Source of the DNA: an uncultured Eubacteriales bacterium
Lineage (GTDB): Bacteria > Bacillota > Clostridia > Oscillospirales > Oscillospiraceae
Assembly (NCBI GenBank): GCA_900544975.1
Contig: UQXI01000006.1
Location: forward strand, 27,100-91,099
Length of the DNA stretch: 64,000 nt
Direction of reading: 5' to 3'
Position numbers and translations under genes: made by a program. The first letter of the stretch is position 1; each line of letters starts with the position of its first letter. The notes under the pieces are model-generated. The model saw only the letters and a program-made list of their open reading frames with translations. It was not told the DNA's origin and ran no database searches. Of the stretch, positions 35,158 to 43,116 are shown in pieces.

Positions 35158-37050
35158 TTAGAAGTCAGATCCACCAAACATGGGATTGTAAATGTTGTTC
35201 GGCTCGAAGGTAACCTGAGACATGTCGCCATAGACCACAGTTCCCTCCAGGGTCTGGTAGTAAGCGCGGGCAGACAGGGTGGTGAAATCGCCGCTGGCGT
35301 TCTTCAGCTGCATATTTCTCCAGTAGAAATAGGTGATGTAGCCCGTACGATTTGCATCATAGCCAGGCAGGCCGGAGTTGAAGTCCTGAGCAGTATACTC
35401 CTCTTCGTAGATGGGGGCAGCGCAGAAGGTCTCATAGACGGTTTCCTTCTGGTAGTTGCCCACCTTCTTGCCGCCGATCACACCACCGATGACCAGATTG
35501 TCCTCATCATTCTCGGTAGCGGCAGTGGAGACCACGAAGCCATAGTGGTGGAAGATGTCATCGGGCACGGTGGCGTTGATGTACACATTGGTCGCGCGGA
35601 GGCTGTTGCTCTGGTAGCCGATCTGAGCAGCAGAATAGTCGGCGTAGATCCAGTAAGCATAGATCCGGTTGTCCTGCACCTGGTCGCAGTGGAACAGGTC
35701 GGCAGTGCCCACGTTGTTGTCGGCAGTCCAGTTCAGGTGGGCATTGTCTGTACCCTGACCGGGGGCAAAGAACCAGCCGGCGAAGGTGTAGTCCACATCC
35801 TGCTCCATACCGAAGACGGTCTTGCGGGTTCCGTTGACGGCAAAGCCCTTGTCACCGCCAGGAGCAACGGCAGCAGTCATGGGGGAGGTATAGCTGAGAG
35901 TGCCAGCCAGCAGATCATTCCGGCCTGCTGTGTAGTCGCTCTCGAAGAGGACGCCCATCACGTTGCCGGTGGGGCCGTCACACAGCAGCAGCGCCTGATC
36001 CACCACAGGGGTCAGAACCAGATTGCCATTGACGGTGATGTCTTCCAGGAGGCCGTAGGTTGCGCCGTTCTGATCCTGCCAGCCGGTCAGCTTCCAGTTG
36101 TAGGTCTCGTCATACGCGCCGTCGTAGAACTTTTCCTCACCCAGGGTGGTGACGGTCTGGCCCTGCTCTACTTCCAGGGTCTCCACGGTGGTACCAGCAG
36201 GATACTGGAATTCTACGGTGTACTTCTCCACATTCTTCTGCCAGACGGCATAGATGGTCTTGGTGGGGGTGCTCTTGGTCAGCCGCAGGGTGTCGTCAGC
36301 CTGATAGCTGCTCTGGGTTGCAGTGGCGGCGTCCGCCCAGCCCAGGAAGGTGTAGCCGTCCCGGGTGGGAACGGTGCTGGAGACGGTGAAGTCCGCGTAA
36401 TCCGCCGTGGTGGTCTGGGTATCGGTCCAGTTGGCCTCTTTGCCGCCGTTGGTATCGTAGGTCAGAACGTAATCTGTTTCCTCTTCACCATCGACATGGA
36501 CGGTAAAAGTAACAATGTCGTAGTACCAGTTATAATTGCTTGGAACCGTAACACGATTACCGCAATACGGGCAGTAGCCAGAGTCTGCTGCTGCATTAAA
36601 GTTATAGTAGAATTTCAGAGTAACAGTTGTTGTGCCGGGCTTTGCGGCAGTGTAGTCGAACTCCAGGCAAGGCCACGTTTCATAGCCGGAGAAGTTGCTG
36701 GCATATGCCAAGGTAAATTCGCAATCCTTCAAGATACTGGGATTAGACAGCGTGTAACCCACAGTGGAACTAACCCGATAATCATCAGGGATATCTTCGG
36801 TTAATATGTATCCACAGTTTGCACACTTATGGGTCAGGCGCGGTAGCCGCTGATAAAAGCCGGTCTCACCAACATTTTTCGTTACACTACCAGCTTGAAT
36901 GTTTTGATTGAGGCTGGCACTACTGGGAACAGTATAACTCAAGCTTGCACCCGCCAGGTATGTTACCGGAGCGGCGAATGCGGTGGTGCCCAACGCCAGC
37001 ACCATAACCAGGGCCAGCAAAAGTGCAATCGATTTACGTACGAGTTTCAT
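35158..37050 (-). CDS. 630-residue secreted protein with InlB-type repeats and the shared C-terminal module
   Basis: A signal peptide (MKLVRKSIALLLALVMVLAL, cleavage after AFA) precedes a unique N-terminal domain with two CxxC pairs (CANCGYIL and CPYCGNRV) like a split zinc ribbon. An InlB B-repeat/Flg_new unit follows (YVLTYDTNGGKEANW to FLGWADA and TKTIYAVWQK). The final 350 residues are the module shared with the 804-residue protein, including the LTGWQDQNGATYGLLEDITV and TVYETFCAAPIYE segments. No cell-wall anchor is seen. It lies 15 bases behind the 72-residue peptide gene. Confidence 0.78.
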   Translation of the reverse strand: MKLVRKSIALLLALVMVLALGTTAFAAPVTYLAGASLSYTVPSSASLNQNIQAGSVTKNVGETGFYQRLPRLTHKCANCGYILTEDIPDDYRVSSTVGYTLSNPSILKDCEFTLAYASNFSGYETWPCLEFDYTAAKPGTTTVTLKFYYNFNAAADSGYCPYCGNRVTVPSNYNWYYDIVTFTVHVDGEEETDYVLTYDTNGGKEANWTDTQTTTADYADFTVSSTVPTRDGYTFLGWADAATATQSSYQADDTLRLTKSTPTKTIYAVWQKNVEKYTVEFQYPAGTTVETLEVEQGQTVTTLGEEKFYDGAYDETYNWKLTGWQDQNGATYGLLEDITVNGNLVLTPVVDQALLLCDGPTGNVMGVLFESDYTAGRNDLLAGTLSYTSPMTAAVAPGGDKGFAVNGTRKTVFGMEQDVDYTFAGWFFAPGQGTDNAHLNWTADNNVGTADLFHCDQVQDNRIYAYWIYADYSAAQIGYQSNSLRATNVYINATVPDDIFHHYGFVVSTAATENDEDNLVIGGVIGGKKVGNYQKETVYETFCAAPIYEEEYTAQDFNSGLPGYDANRTGYITYFYWRNMQLKNASGDFTTLSARAYYQTLEGTVVYGDMSQVTFEPNNIYNPMFGGSDF

Positions 37051-37065
37051 GATGTCCTCCTTAAA

Positions 37066-37284
37066 TTAAATAAAAATTGTTGTTTGCCCTTCGCTCGGAA
37101 TGGTGGGGAATGATTGGCCTTCTACCGGGGTATCATAATCCACAGCCGACGAAGCAACGTGAGGATCTGGGCGCGTTCCTGAGTACTCTTTGGCCAGCTC
37201 AGCCGTCAGGCGAATATAGTTCACCGAGCCAGCCGGATAAAAAACCATAGCAGGCGCAATGTATGGCTTTTTCCGGTTTTCCAA
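37066..37284 (-). CDS. 72-residue peptide with a YxxP leader-like motif
   Basis: The first gene of the operon. It starts at the TTG at 37284, with GGAGGGG six bases upstream. The N-terminus reads MENRKKPYIAPAMVFYPAGS. A basic stretch followed by YxxPxM and a downstream Gly resembles the leader motif (YxxPxLxxxG) that lasso-peptide PqqD-like proteins bind. The rest is hydrophilic with Pro, Ser, Thr and Asp and no Cys, ending EGQTTIFI. The ribosome site abuts the left inverted repeat. The leader reading is inference. Confidence 0.6.
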   Translation of the reverse strand: MENRKKPYIAPAMVFYPAGSVNYIRLTAELAKEYSGTRPDPHVASSAVDYDTPVEGQSFPTIPSEGQTTIFI

Positions 37285-37298
37285 CGAATCCCCTCCCA

Positions 37299-37325
37299 TA
37301 CTCTTAAAGTAGAACAATATGAGAA
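37299..37325 (+). repeat. left 27-bp inverted repeat of a putative invertible segment
   Basis: Runs from TACTCTTAAAGTAG to AATATGAGAA. Its exact reverse complement is at 38727-38753. It lies between the operon promoter and the ribosome site of the 72-residue peptide gene. Confidence 0.95.
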
Positions 37326-37361
37326 TGGTCAGAACGCGACCCATCCCCTCACTGTTCACAT

Positions 37362-37391
37362 ATAATATACCATAATTTGTGGGGTTGTCAA
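37362..37391 (-). promoter_or_regulatory. promoter of the surface-protein/peptide operon, inside the invertible segment
   Basis: On the minus strand TTGACA (37391-37386) is followed by TATATT (37369-37364, spacer 16) or TATTAT (37367-37362, spacer 18). It reads leftward across the left repeat into the gene at 37284. Confidence 0.8.
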
Positions 37392-37524
37392 CTCTACAGG
37401 CAGGAAAAACCGCTCTCGTTTTCAGCAATTACGACTGGAGATCTGCCCGATTTTGGGTCAAGCTTTCGGGTCAACACAGCGTTGAGTGGATGGAGATATG
37501 CGACATGAAAGGAGCAAACTGACA

Positions 37525-38703
37525 ATGGGACGACACGGTGAAAACATCCGGAAGCGCAAAGACGGACGCTGGGAGGCACGGGTGATCTCTTCCCATACAC
37601 CGGATGGAAAGGCCATATACCGCTCTGTATACGGAAAGACCTACTTGGAAGCCAAGGAAAAGAGGAACGATTTCCTGCGGCGTACCACATCATCCCAAAC
37701 CAGAAAGTCAGACCACTGCAAAGGAAAAGCCACACTGGAAGAGGTCGCCTGGGAATGGTTATCCACCCGAAAAGACAGCATCAAGGAGTCCACCTACGCC
37801 CATTATACCAATCTGATCCGGCATCACCTGTTGCCCAGTCTGGGTCAGCGCCGCCTATATGCCCTCACGCTGGAGGTGCTGGACGGCTTCCTGCGGGAGA
37901 AGCTGCACACCGGCAGAGCCGACGGGAAAGGCGGTCTCTCCCCAAAAACGGTAGCAGACATCCGCTCTGTCCTACTCCAGGTCCTGGAGTATGCCCAGCG
38001 AAATCAGTATCCCTGCGCCGCACAAAGCAAGATGTTTTACCCCAAAAGCCGCCAACCGGTCACCAAAATCATGACCCGTGAGGAGCAGGCAAAATTGGAA
38101 TCGGTGTTGCTCCAGCAACCGGCCCCCTTACACTTGGGCATTTTAACCGCACTGTATGGGGGGCTGCGGATTGGAGAGGTGTGCGCCCTGCAATGGGGTG
38201 ACATCTCCTTTGTGAGCGGCACCATCCGCATTCATAAGACCATTCTCCGGATTCAGGATCTGGCGCCAGAGGCACAGCAGAAAACCAAGATTCTCATCGA
38301 CTGTCCCAAAACAGAGAGTTCTAACCGGGTCATTCCAATGCCTACGTTCCTTCTGACATTCCTGGAACCCCACCGCAGAGCAGAAGACATATACCTCTTG
38401 ACCGGCACAAGAGCATACCTGGAACCCCGCATCTGTCTGGACAAATATAAACGCATTCTAACCCAAGCTGGCCTGGATTCCTTTACCTTCCACACCCTTC
38501 GCCACACCTTCGCCACACGCTGTATTGAAAATGGGTTTGACCCCAAATCCCTCAGCGAAATCTTGGGCCACGCCAATGTCAATACCACTTTGCAGCGATA
38601 TGTTCACCCGTCCATTACTTTGAAACGAGAACACATGAACCGCCTGGAAACTGTTTCCATTTTGGGTCAAAGCAGTGGTCAGCTACTTCTGCAAGCTCCC
38701 TAG
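37525..38703 (+). CDS. tyrosine recombinase within its own inverted-repeat-bounded segment
   Basis: A 392-residue integrase-type recombinase. The N-terminal AP2-like strand region (ENIRKRKDGRWEARVISS) and SAM-like domain are followed by the catalytic domain with Arg in LYGGLRIGEVCALQWGDI, HTLRHTFATRC, an LGHANVNTTLQRYVH segment and the nucleophile Tyr. All key residues are present. The ATG at 37525 has AAAGGAG at spacing 10. It is divergent from the operon promoter and lies entirely between the 27-bp repeats, so it most likely catalyses inversion of its own segment. Phage or ICE genes are absent nearby, which argues against an ordinary integrase. Confidence 0.92.
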   Translation: MGRHGENIRKRKDGRWEARVISSHTPDGKAIYRSVYGKTYLEAKEKRNDFLRRTTSSQTRKSDHCKGKATLEEVAWEWLSTRKDSIKESTYAHYTNLIRHHLLPSLGQRRLYALTLEVLDGFLREKLHTGRADGKGGLSPKTVADIRSVLLQVLEYAQRNQYPCAAQSKMFYPKSRQPVTKIMTREEQAKLESVLLQQPAPLHLGILTALYGGLRIGEVCALQWGDISFVSGTIRIHKTILRIQDLAPEAQQKTKILIDCPKTESSNRVIPMPTFLLTFLEPHRRAEDIYLLTGTRAYLEPRICLDKYKRILTQAGLDSFTFHTLRHTFATRCIENGFDPKSLSEILGHANVNTTLQRYVHPSITLKREHMNRLETVSILGQSSGQLLLQAP

Positions 38704-38726
38704 AAATGGGAACTTCCGGTCATCCT

Positions 38727-38753
38727 TTCTCATATTGTTCTACTTTAAGAGTA
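38727..38753 (-). repeat. right 27-bp inverted repeat of the putative invertible segment
   Basis: The exact reverse complement of 37299-37325, starting 24 bases after the recombinase stop. Confidence 0.95.
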
Positions 38754-38762
38754 AAACCAGAG

Positions 38763-38794
38763 GGGCCGTGGTGAAACATGCTTCACCACGGCCC
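38763..38794. terminator. hairpin just outside the right inverted repeat
   Basis: The stem GGGCCGTGGTGAA/TTCACCACGGCCC with a short loop lies 9 bases outside the right repeat. It would end recombinase transcripts now, or operon-promoter transcripts after inversion. Confidence 0.7.
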
Positions 38795-38960
38795 GAAATT
38801 TATGCAGTTGTCCAGATGAATGAGGAGACCTGGCAGGGATCCCACGATGCTGCTTTGGAAATACAAACAAAGCCGGGGCAGTCTGGCAGGGGCCCATGTC
38901 TCACAGTACACCGGATCCTGCCGCAGGGCTTTGATGATTCGATATATATAAATATAAAAA

Positions 38961-38984
38961 CCGGGACGGCTTCCGCCGTCCCGG
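38961..38984 (-). terminator. terminator of gdhA
   Basis: The stem CCGGGACGG/CCGTCCCGG is followed on the minus strand by TTTTTATA. Confidence 0.85.
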
Positions 38985-39005
38985 CAATTTGGCACGGATT
39001 GGTCT

Positions 39006-40358
39006 TTAGAACACGCCCTGCTCCATCATCGCAGTGGCAACCTTCTTGAAGCCGGCAATGTTGGCACCGGCAACCAGGTTGTAGCCCAGGCCGTACTCCT
39101 CAGCAGCCTCCACAGAGACCTTGTGGATGTTCTTCATGATGCCCTTCAGCTGTGCATCCACTTCCTCAGCGGTCCAGACCAGACGCTCGCTGTTCTGGCT
39201 CATTTCCAGAGCGGAGACCGCCACGCCGCCGGCGTTGACAGCCTTGGAGGGAGCCACGATCATGCCGGGCTGCTGCATCAGGAAGAACAGCGCATCATTG
39301 GTGGTGGGCATGTTGGCCACCTCAATGTAGTACTTCACGCCGTTGGCAACAATCTGCTTGGCATGCTCCAGGTGCACGTCGTTCTGCATAGCAGAGGGCA
39401 TGATGACGTCGGCCTTGACGCCCCAGGGCTTCTCGCCGGGGTGGAACTCCACGCCGAACTTGTCGGCATAGTCCTGCACGCGGTTGCGGCCGGAGTTGCG
39501 CATCTCCAGGAGGTAATCCACCTTCTCTTCGCAGGAGGACACGCCCTCGGGATCGTAGATGTAGCCGTCGGGGCCGGACAGGGTGACAACCTTGGCGCCC
39601 AGGTGCAGGGCCTTCTTGCAGATGCCCCAGGTCACGTTGCCGAAGCCGGCGCAGGCGATGGTCTTGCCCTTGATGTCTTCACCCTCGTGCTCCAGGACTT
39701 CCTGGAGGTAGTACATTGCGCCGTAGCCGGTGGCCTCGGGCCGGGTCAGGCTGCCGCCGTAGCTAAAGCCCTTGCCGGTGAGCACGCCGTTCTCCCACAC
39801 GCCCTTCAGGCGGCGGTACTGGCCGTACAGGTAGCCGATCTCACGGCCGCCCACGCCCATATCGCCGGCGGGTACGTCCACGTCCGGTCCGATGTAGCGG
39901 TACAGCGCGGTCATGAAACTCTGGCAGAACCGCATGATCTCAGCGTCGGACTTGCCAGCGGGATCAAAGTCACTGCCGCCCTTGCCGCCGCCGATGGGCA
40001 GGCCGGTGAGGCTGTTCTTGAAGATCTGCTCAAAGCCCAGGAACTTGATGATGCCGGGGTACACGTTCTTCTGGAAGCGCAGGCCGCCCTTGTAGGGGCC
40101 GATGGCGCCGTTGAACTGGCAGCGGTAGCCGGTGTTGGTGTGATACTTGCCCTCGTCGTCCTGCCAGGTCACCCGGAAGGTGAACATCCGCTCAGGCTCC
40201 ACCATGCGGTTCAGCAGGTCTACCTTCTCATACTCGGGATGCTTCTCAATGACGGGCTCCAGAGAGGTGAGAACTTCCTCTACCGTCTGGACGAACTCGG
40301 GTTCATTGCCGTGCTTGGTTTTTACATTCTCAATCACACTTGCCAGATACGCGTTCAT
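39006..40358 (-). CDS. gdhA: glutamate dehydrogenase (NADP-type, hexameric)
   Basis: A 450-residue enzyme that interconverts glutamate and 2-oxoglutarate plus ammonia. PYKGGLRFQKNVYPGIIKFL, the catalytic-Lys segment GLPIGGGKGGSDFDPAGK and the dinucleotide motif AGFGNVTWG are present. Length and sequence match the family I, usually NADP-dependent, enzymes; cofactor is not proven. The ATG at 40358 follows AAAGGAG. It is monocistronic with its own terminator. Confidence 0.96.
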   Translation of the reverse strand: MNAYLASVIENVKTKHGNEPEFVQTVEEVLTSLEPVIEKHPEYEKVDLLNRMVEPERMFTFRVTWQDDEGKYHTNTGYRCQFNGAIGPYKGGLRFQKNVYPGIIKFLGFEQIFKNSLTGLPIGGGKGGSDFDPAGKSDAEIMRFCQSFMTALYRYIGPDVDVPAGDMGVGGREIGYLYGQYRRLKGVWENGVLTGKGFSYGGSLTRPEATGYGAMYYLQEVLEHEGEDIKGKTIACAGFGNVTWGICKKALHLGAKVVTLSGPDGYIYDPEGVSSCEEKVDYLLEMRNSGRNRVQDYADKFGVEFHPGEKPWGVKADVIMPSAMQNDVHLEHAKQIVANGVKYYIEVANMPTTNDALFFLMQQPGMIVAPSKAVNAGGVAVSALEMSQNSERLVWTAEEVDAQLKGIMKNIHKVSVEAAEEYGLGYNLVAGANIAGFKKVATAMMEQGVF

Positions 40359-40452
40359 AGTAATTTCTCCTTTTATGTTTGTAAAAATTACGGGTCGCTG
40401 TATGTTGGAATAAAGATTACAGCCAGCCTCGGCTGGGGATCACAAGGGAAAA

Positions 40453-41364
40453 TCAGGCGAAGAAGCTCTGAATGATGCTGACGATTTCTTCGCCAATGCG
40501 CGCCTGTGCCTCCTGGGTGGCAGCGCCGATGTGGGGCGTGCAGGAAACCCGGGGATGGCTGTACAGGGCCACATTCTTGGCGGGCTCTTCTGCCCACACG
40601 TCCAGGCCTGCGGCCCGGACCTTGCCAGACTCCAGCGCCTCCAGCAGGGCGGCTTCATCCACATTGGTGCCCCGGGAGGTGTTGATGATGACGACGCCGT
40701 CTTTCATCTTGGCAATGCTCTCCGCATTAATGAGAGCGCCGCCGTCCACTGCGGGGGCGTGGACGCTGATGAAATCGGCCTGAGCCAGCAGTTCCTCCAT
40801 TTCCACGTAGGGGATGCCCATCTGCTCCTCAATGCCGGGGATGTGGTAGACGTCAAAGGCGATGACACGCATCCCAATGCCCTTGGCCATGCGGCCCAGG
40901 GCCTGGCCGATCCGGCCGAAGCCGATGATGCCCAGGGTCTTGCCGCCCAGCTCGAAGCCCTTGCCATAGGCCTTCTTCTCCCACTTGCCTTCCCGCATGG
41001 TGTGGCCCGCCACGGAGAGGAACCGGGCGCAGGAGAACATGTGGCCCATAGCCAGTTCGGCCACGGAGTTGGAGGAGGCTCTCGGCGTGTTCTTCACCGT
41101 GATGCCCGCCTCTTCGGCGTACTTCACGTCGATGTTGTCCACACCTACGCCGCCGCGGATGATCAACTTCAATCTCCCGGTTTTGGCTTCGTCAATGTGG
41201 TTGGCGCGAACCTTCGTGGCGCTGCGCACCACCACGGCGTCATATTCTTTCAGGGCTGCGCCCAGCTCTTCGGGGGCGTAAAACTGCTCGGTCACCTCGT
41301 GGCCGTTGTTTTTCAGCTGCTCCAGGGCGGTTTTATCCATACCGTCGGTGACTAGGATTTTCAT
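40453..41364 (-). CDS. serA: D-3-phosphoglycerate dehydrogenase, short form
   Basis: A 303-residue D-2-hydroxyacid dehydrogenase. It has IRGGVGVDNIDV, the NAD motif GIIGFGRIGQALGRM, VVIINTSRGTNVDEAAL and PHIGAATQEAQ with the catalytic His; Arg and Glu partners are in place. It lacks the ACT domain of long SerA proteins, so feedback control by serine through ACT is not expected. The gene follows serC by 105 bases, which supports the serine-pathway role. The ATG at 41364 follows AGGAGA. Confidence 0.93.
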   Translation of the reverse strand: MKILVTDGMDKTALEQLKNNGHEVTEQFYAPEELGAALKEYDAVVVRSATKVRANHIDEAKTGRLKLIIRGGVGVDNIDVKYAEEAGITVKNTPRASSNSVAELAMGHMFSCARFLSVAGHTMREGKWEKKAYGKGFELGGKTLGIIGFGRIGQALGRMAKGIGMRVIAFDVYHIPGIEEQMGIPYVEMEELLAQADFISVHAPAVDGGALINAESIAKMKDGVVIINTSRGTNVDEAALLEALESGKVRAAGLDVWAEEPAKNVALYSHPRVSCTPHIGAATQEAQARIGEEIVSIIQSFFA

Positions 41365-41395
41365 GATGTATCGTCTCCTAAATATTTTCTTGGCC

Positions 41396-41460
41396 ACCGT
41401 CCCGGCGGCAGGAGGGGGATCCCTCCACAGGGACGGGGCGTACTGTTCCCGCGAGGGAAC
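41396..41460 (-). promoter_or_regulatory. structured spacer between serC and serA
   Basis: Two minus-strand hairpins are possible: GGTTCCCTCGCGGGAAC near 41445-41461, and an arrangement of CCGTCCC, GGAGGGATCCCCCTCC and GGGACGG between 41396 and 41440. Neither has a clear U-tract. Confidence 0.4.
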
Positions 41461-41469
41461 CATACCAAT

Positions 41470-42561
41470 TTACTGGTTTTCCGCCTCGAACTTCTTCAAG
41501 AACTCCACCAATGCTTCCACGCCCTCCTTGGGCATGGCGTTGTAGATGGAAGCCCGCAGGCCGCCAACGCTCTTGTGGCCCTTCAGATTGTCATAGCCGG
41601 CGGCCTTGGTGGCGGCGACTACCTTGGCGTCCAGATCCTTGTCGCCGGTGACGAAGGGGATATTCATGAGAGAGCGGAACTCCTGATCGACGGTGCCGGT
41701 GAACATCTTGGAGGAATCCAGGAAATCGTACATCACCTTTGCCTTGGCGATGTTCCGCTTTTCCATCTCTTCCAGCCCGCCGATGCTCTTCAGGTACTTG
41801 AAGACCTTGCCGCAGCAGTAAATTGCCCAGCAGTTGGGGGTGTTGTACATGGAGCCGTTGTCGGCATGGGTCTTGTAGCTCATGTAAATGGGGGTTTTGG
41901 GATCCAGCTCCGCGGGATCGCGAATCAGATCCTCCCGAATGATGGCCACCACCATACCGGCGGGACCCACGTTCTTCTGTACACCGGCGTAAATCATGCC
42001 GTAATCGGCAACGTTGCAAGGACGGGACAGGAACATGGAGCTCTGGTCGCTGACCAGCACGTGACCCTTGGTGTTGGGCAGCTTGTTCCAGGTGACGCCG
42101 TGAATGGTCTCGTTCTCGCAGATGTACACATAGTCCGTATTTTCGGGAATGTCCAGATCGCTGCAGTCGGGAATGTAGCAGAAATTGCGGTCCTTGCTGG
42201 AGGCAACCACGTGAATGTCGCCGTACTTTTTCGCTTCGGCAATCGCCTTCTTGGACCACGCGCCGGTCTCCACGTAGCAGGCTACGCCGTTTTTCATCAG
42301 GTTCATGGGGATCATGGCGAACTGGAGTGTGGCGCCGCCCTGGATGAACAGCACCTTGTAGTTGTCGGGGATGTGCATCAGGTCCCGCAGATCCTGCTCC
42401 GCCTCATCGATGATCTGCTGGAAGACGGGGGAGCGATGGCTCATCTCCATGACGCACATACCGGAACCCCGGTAGTTCATCATCTCGTCCCGGATCTCCT
42501 CCAGGACAGGCTCCGGCATGGTGGCGGGACCGGCAGAGAAATTGAAAACACGATCGTACAT
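41470..42561 (-). CDS. serC: phosphoserine aminotransferase
   Basis: A 363-residue PLP enzyme making phosphoserine. It begins RVFNFSAGPATMPEPVLEEI, the SerC hallmark, and has EMSHRSPVF, FIQGGATLQFAMIPMNL and the Schiff-base Lys in YAGVQKNVGPAGMVV. The ATG at 42561 has GCAGGAGG eight bases upstream, better than an in-frame start six codons earlier. It is the first gene of the serC-serA pair. Confidence 0.95.
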   Translation of the reverse strand: MYDRVFNFSAGPATMPEPVLEEIRDEMMNYRGSGMCVMEMSHRSPVFQQIIDEAEQDLRDLMHIPDNYKVLFIQGGATLQFAMIPMNLMKNGVACYVETGAWSKKAIAEAKKYGDIHVVASSKDRNFCYIPDCSDLDIPENTDYVYICENETIHGVTWNKLPNTKGHVLVSDQSSMFLSRPCNVADYGMIYAGVQKNVGPAGMVVAIIREDLIRDPAELDPKTPIYMSYKTHADNGSMYNTPNCWAIYCCGKVFKYLKSIGGLEEMEKRNIAKAKVMYDFLDSSKMFTGTVDQEFRSLMNIPFVTGDKDLDAKVVAATKAAGYDNLKGHKSVGGLRASIYNAMPKEGVEALVEFLKKFEAENQ

Positions 42562-42629
42562 AAAAGAAACCTCCTGCATGATGGTTCTTGAGCTGTCCCC
42601 CGTTGGCGAACAGTCTTGTGTCTGACTTG

Positions 42630-42658
42630 AGTATAATCCACTTTTTCAAAGCCGTCAA
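42630..42658 (-). promoter_or_regulatory. sigma-A type promoter for serC-serA
   Basis: On the minus strand TTGACG (42658-42653) and TATACT (42635-42630) are 17 bases apart. Confidence 0.7.
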
Positions 42659-42810
42659 TGGGAATTTCCAGATTCTTCATGTGGCGGACAAAAATTTTTT
42701 CGCCTATGTGATTCTGCACAAAAACTGACGGGCGTAAATGTGAAAAATGACGAAAGATTTGGGCGGTTCTCTGCGACTTTCGTGCGCTATGCCGGAAAAT
42801 GGGCAAAAAA

Positions 42811-42840
42811 CGGGAGACAACCTGCCACAGCCGTCTCCCG
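42811..42840 (-). terminator. terminator of spoIIID
   Basis: CGGGAGAC pairs with GTCTCCCG and is followed on the minus strand by TTTTTTG. Confidence 0.85.
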
Positions 42841-42867
42841 TTTCTCTTTCTCCGGAGGGCTCCGGAT

Positions 42868-43116
42868 TTATTCTCCCTTGTACTTTTTCCTGGTGGCCAT
42901 GCCGCCCCGGATGTGCCGCTGGGCCTTGTTGGTGTCCAGGATGACCTTGACCTGTTCGTACAGGGCCTGATTGTATTGGGGCAGGCGTTGGGATAGGTCC
43001 TTGTGGACCGTGGACTTGGAAATCCCGAATTTCTTCGCCGCTGCCCGGACGGTGGCCCGGTTTTCGATCATGTACACAGCCAGTTGGCAGGCTCTCTCTC
43101 CGATGTGATCTGTCAT
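42868..43116 (-). CDS. spoIIID: sporulation transcription regulator SpoIIID
   Basis: An 82-residue DNA-binding protein of the mother cell. The HTH reads ENRATVRAAAKKFGISKSTVHKDLS, the SpoIIID hallmark, and the tail (GGMATRKKYKGE) is the basic C-terminal helix that contacts DNA. The ATG at 43116 follows GGAGGG. Its presence indicates a spore former. It is divergent from the DivIVA-like gene. Confidence 0.95.
   Translation of the reverse strand: MTDHIGERACQLAVYMIENRATVRAAAKKFGISKSTVHKDLSQRLPQYNQALYEQVKVILDTNKAQRHIRGGMATRKKYKGE

Noticed and set aside
35116..36804. 562-codon open frame opposite the 630-residue secreted protein
   Set aside because: Reverse complement of a clearly coding region shared with its paralog.
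37525..38703. Recombinase as the integrase of a prophage or ICE
   Set aside because: No phage, conjugation or excision genes lie within several kilobases, and the exact inverted repeats around it favour an inversion role.
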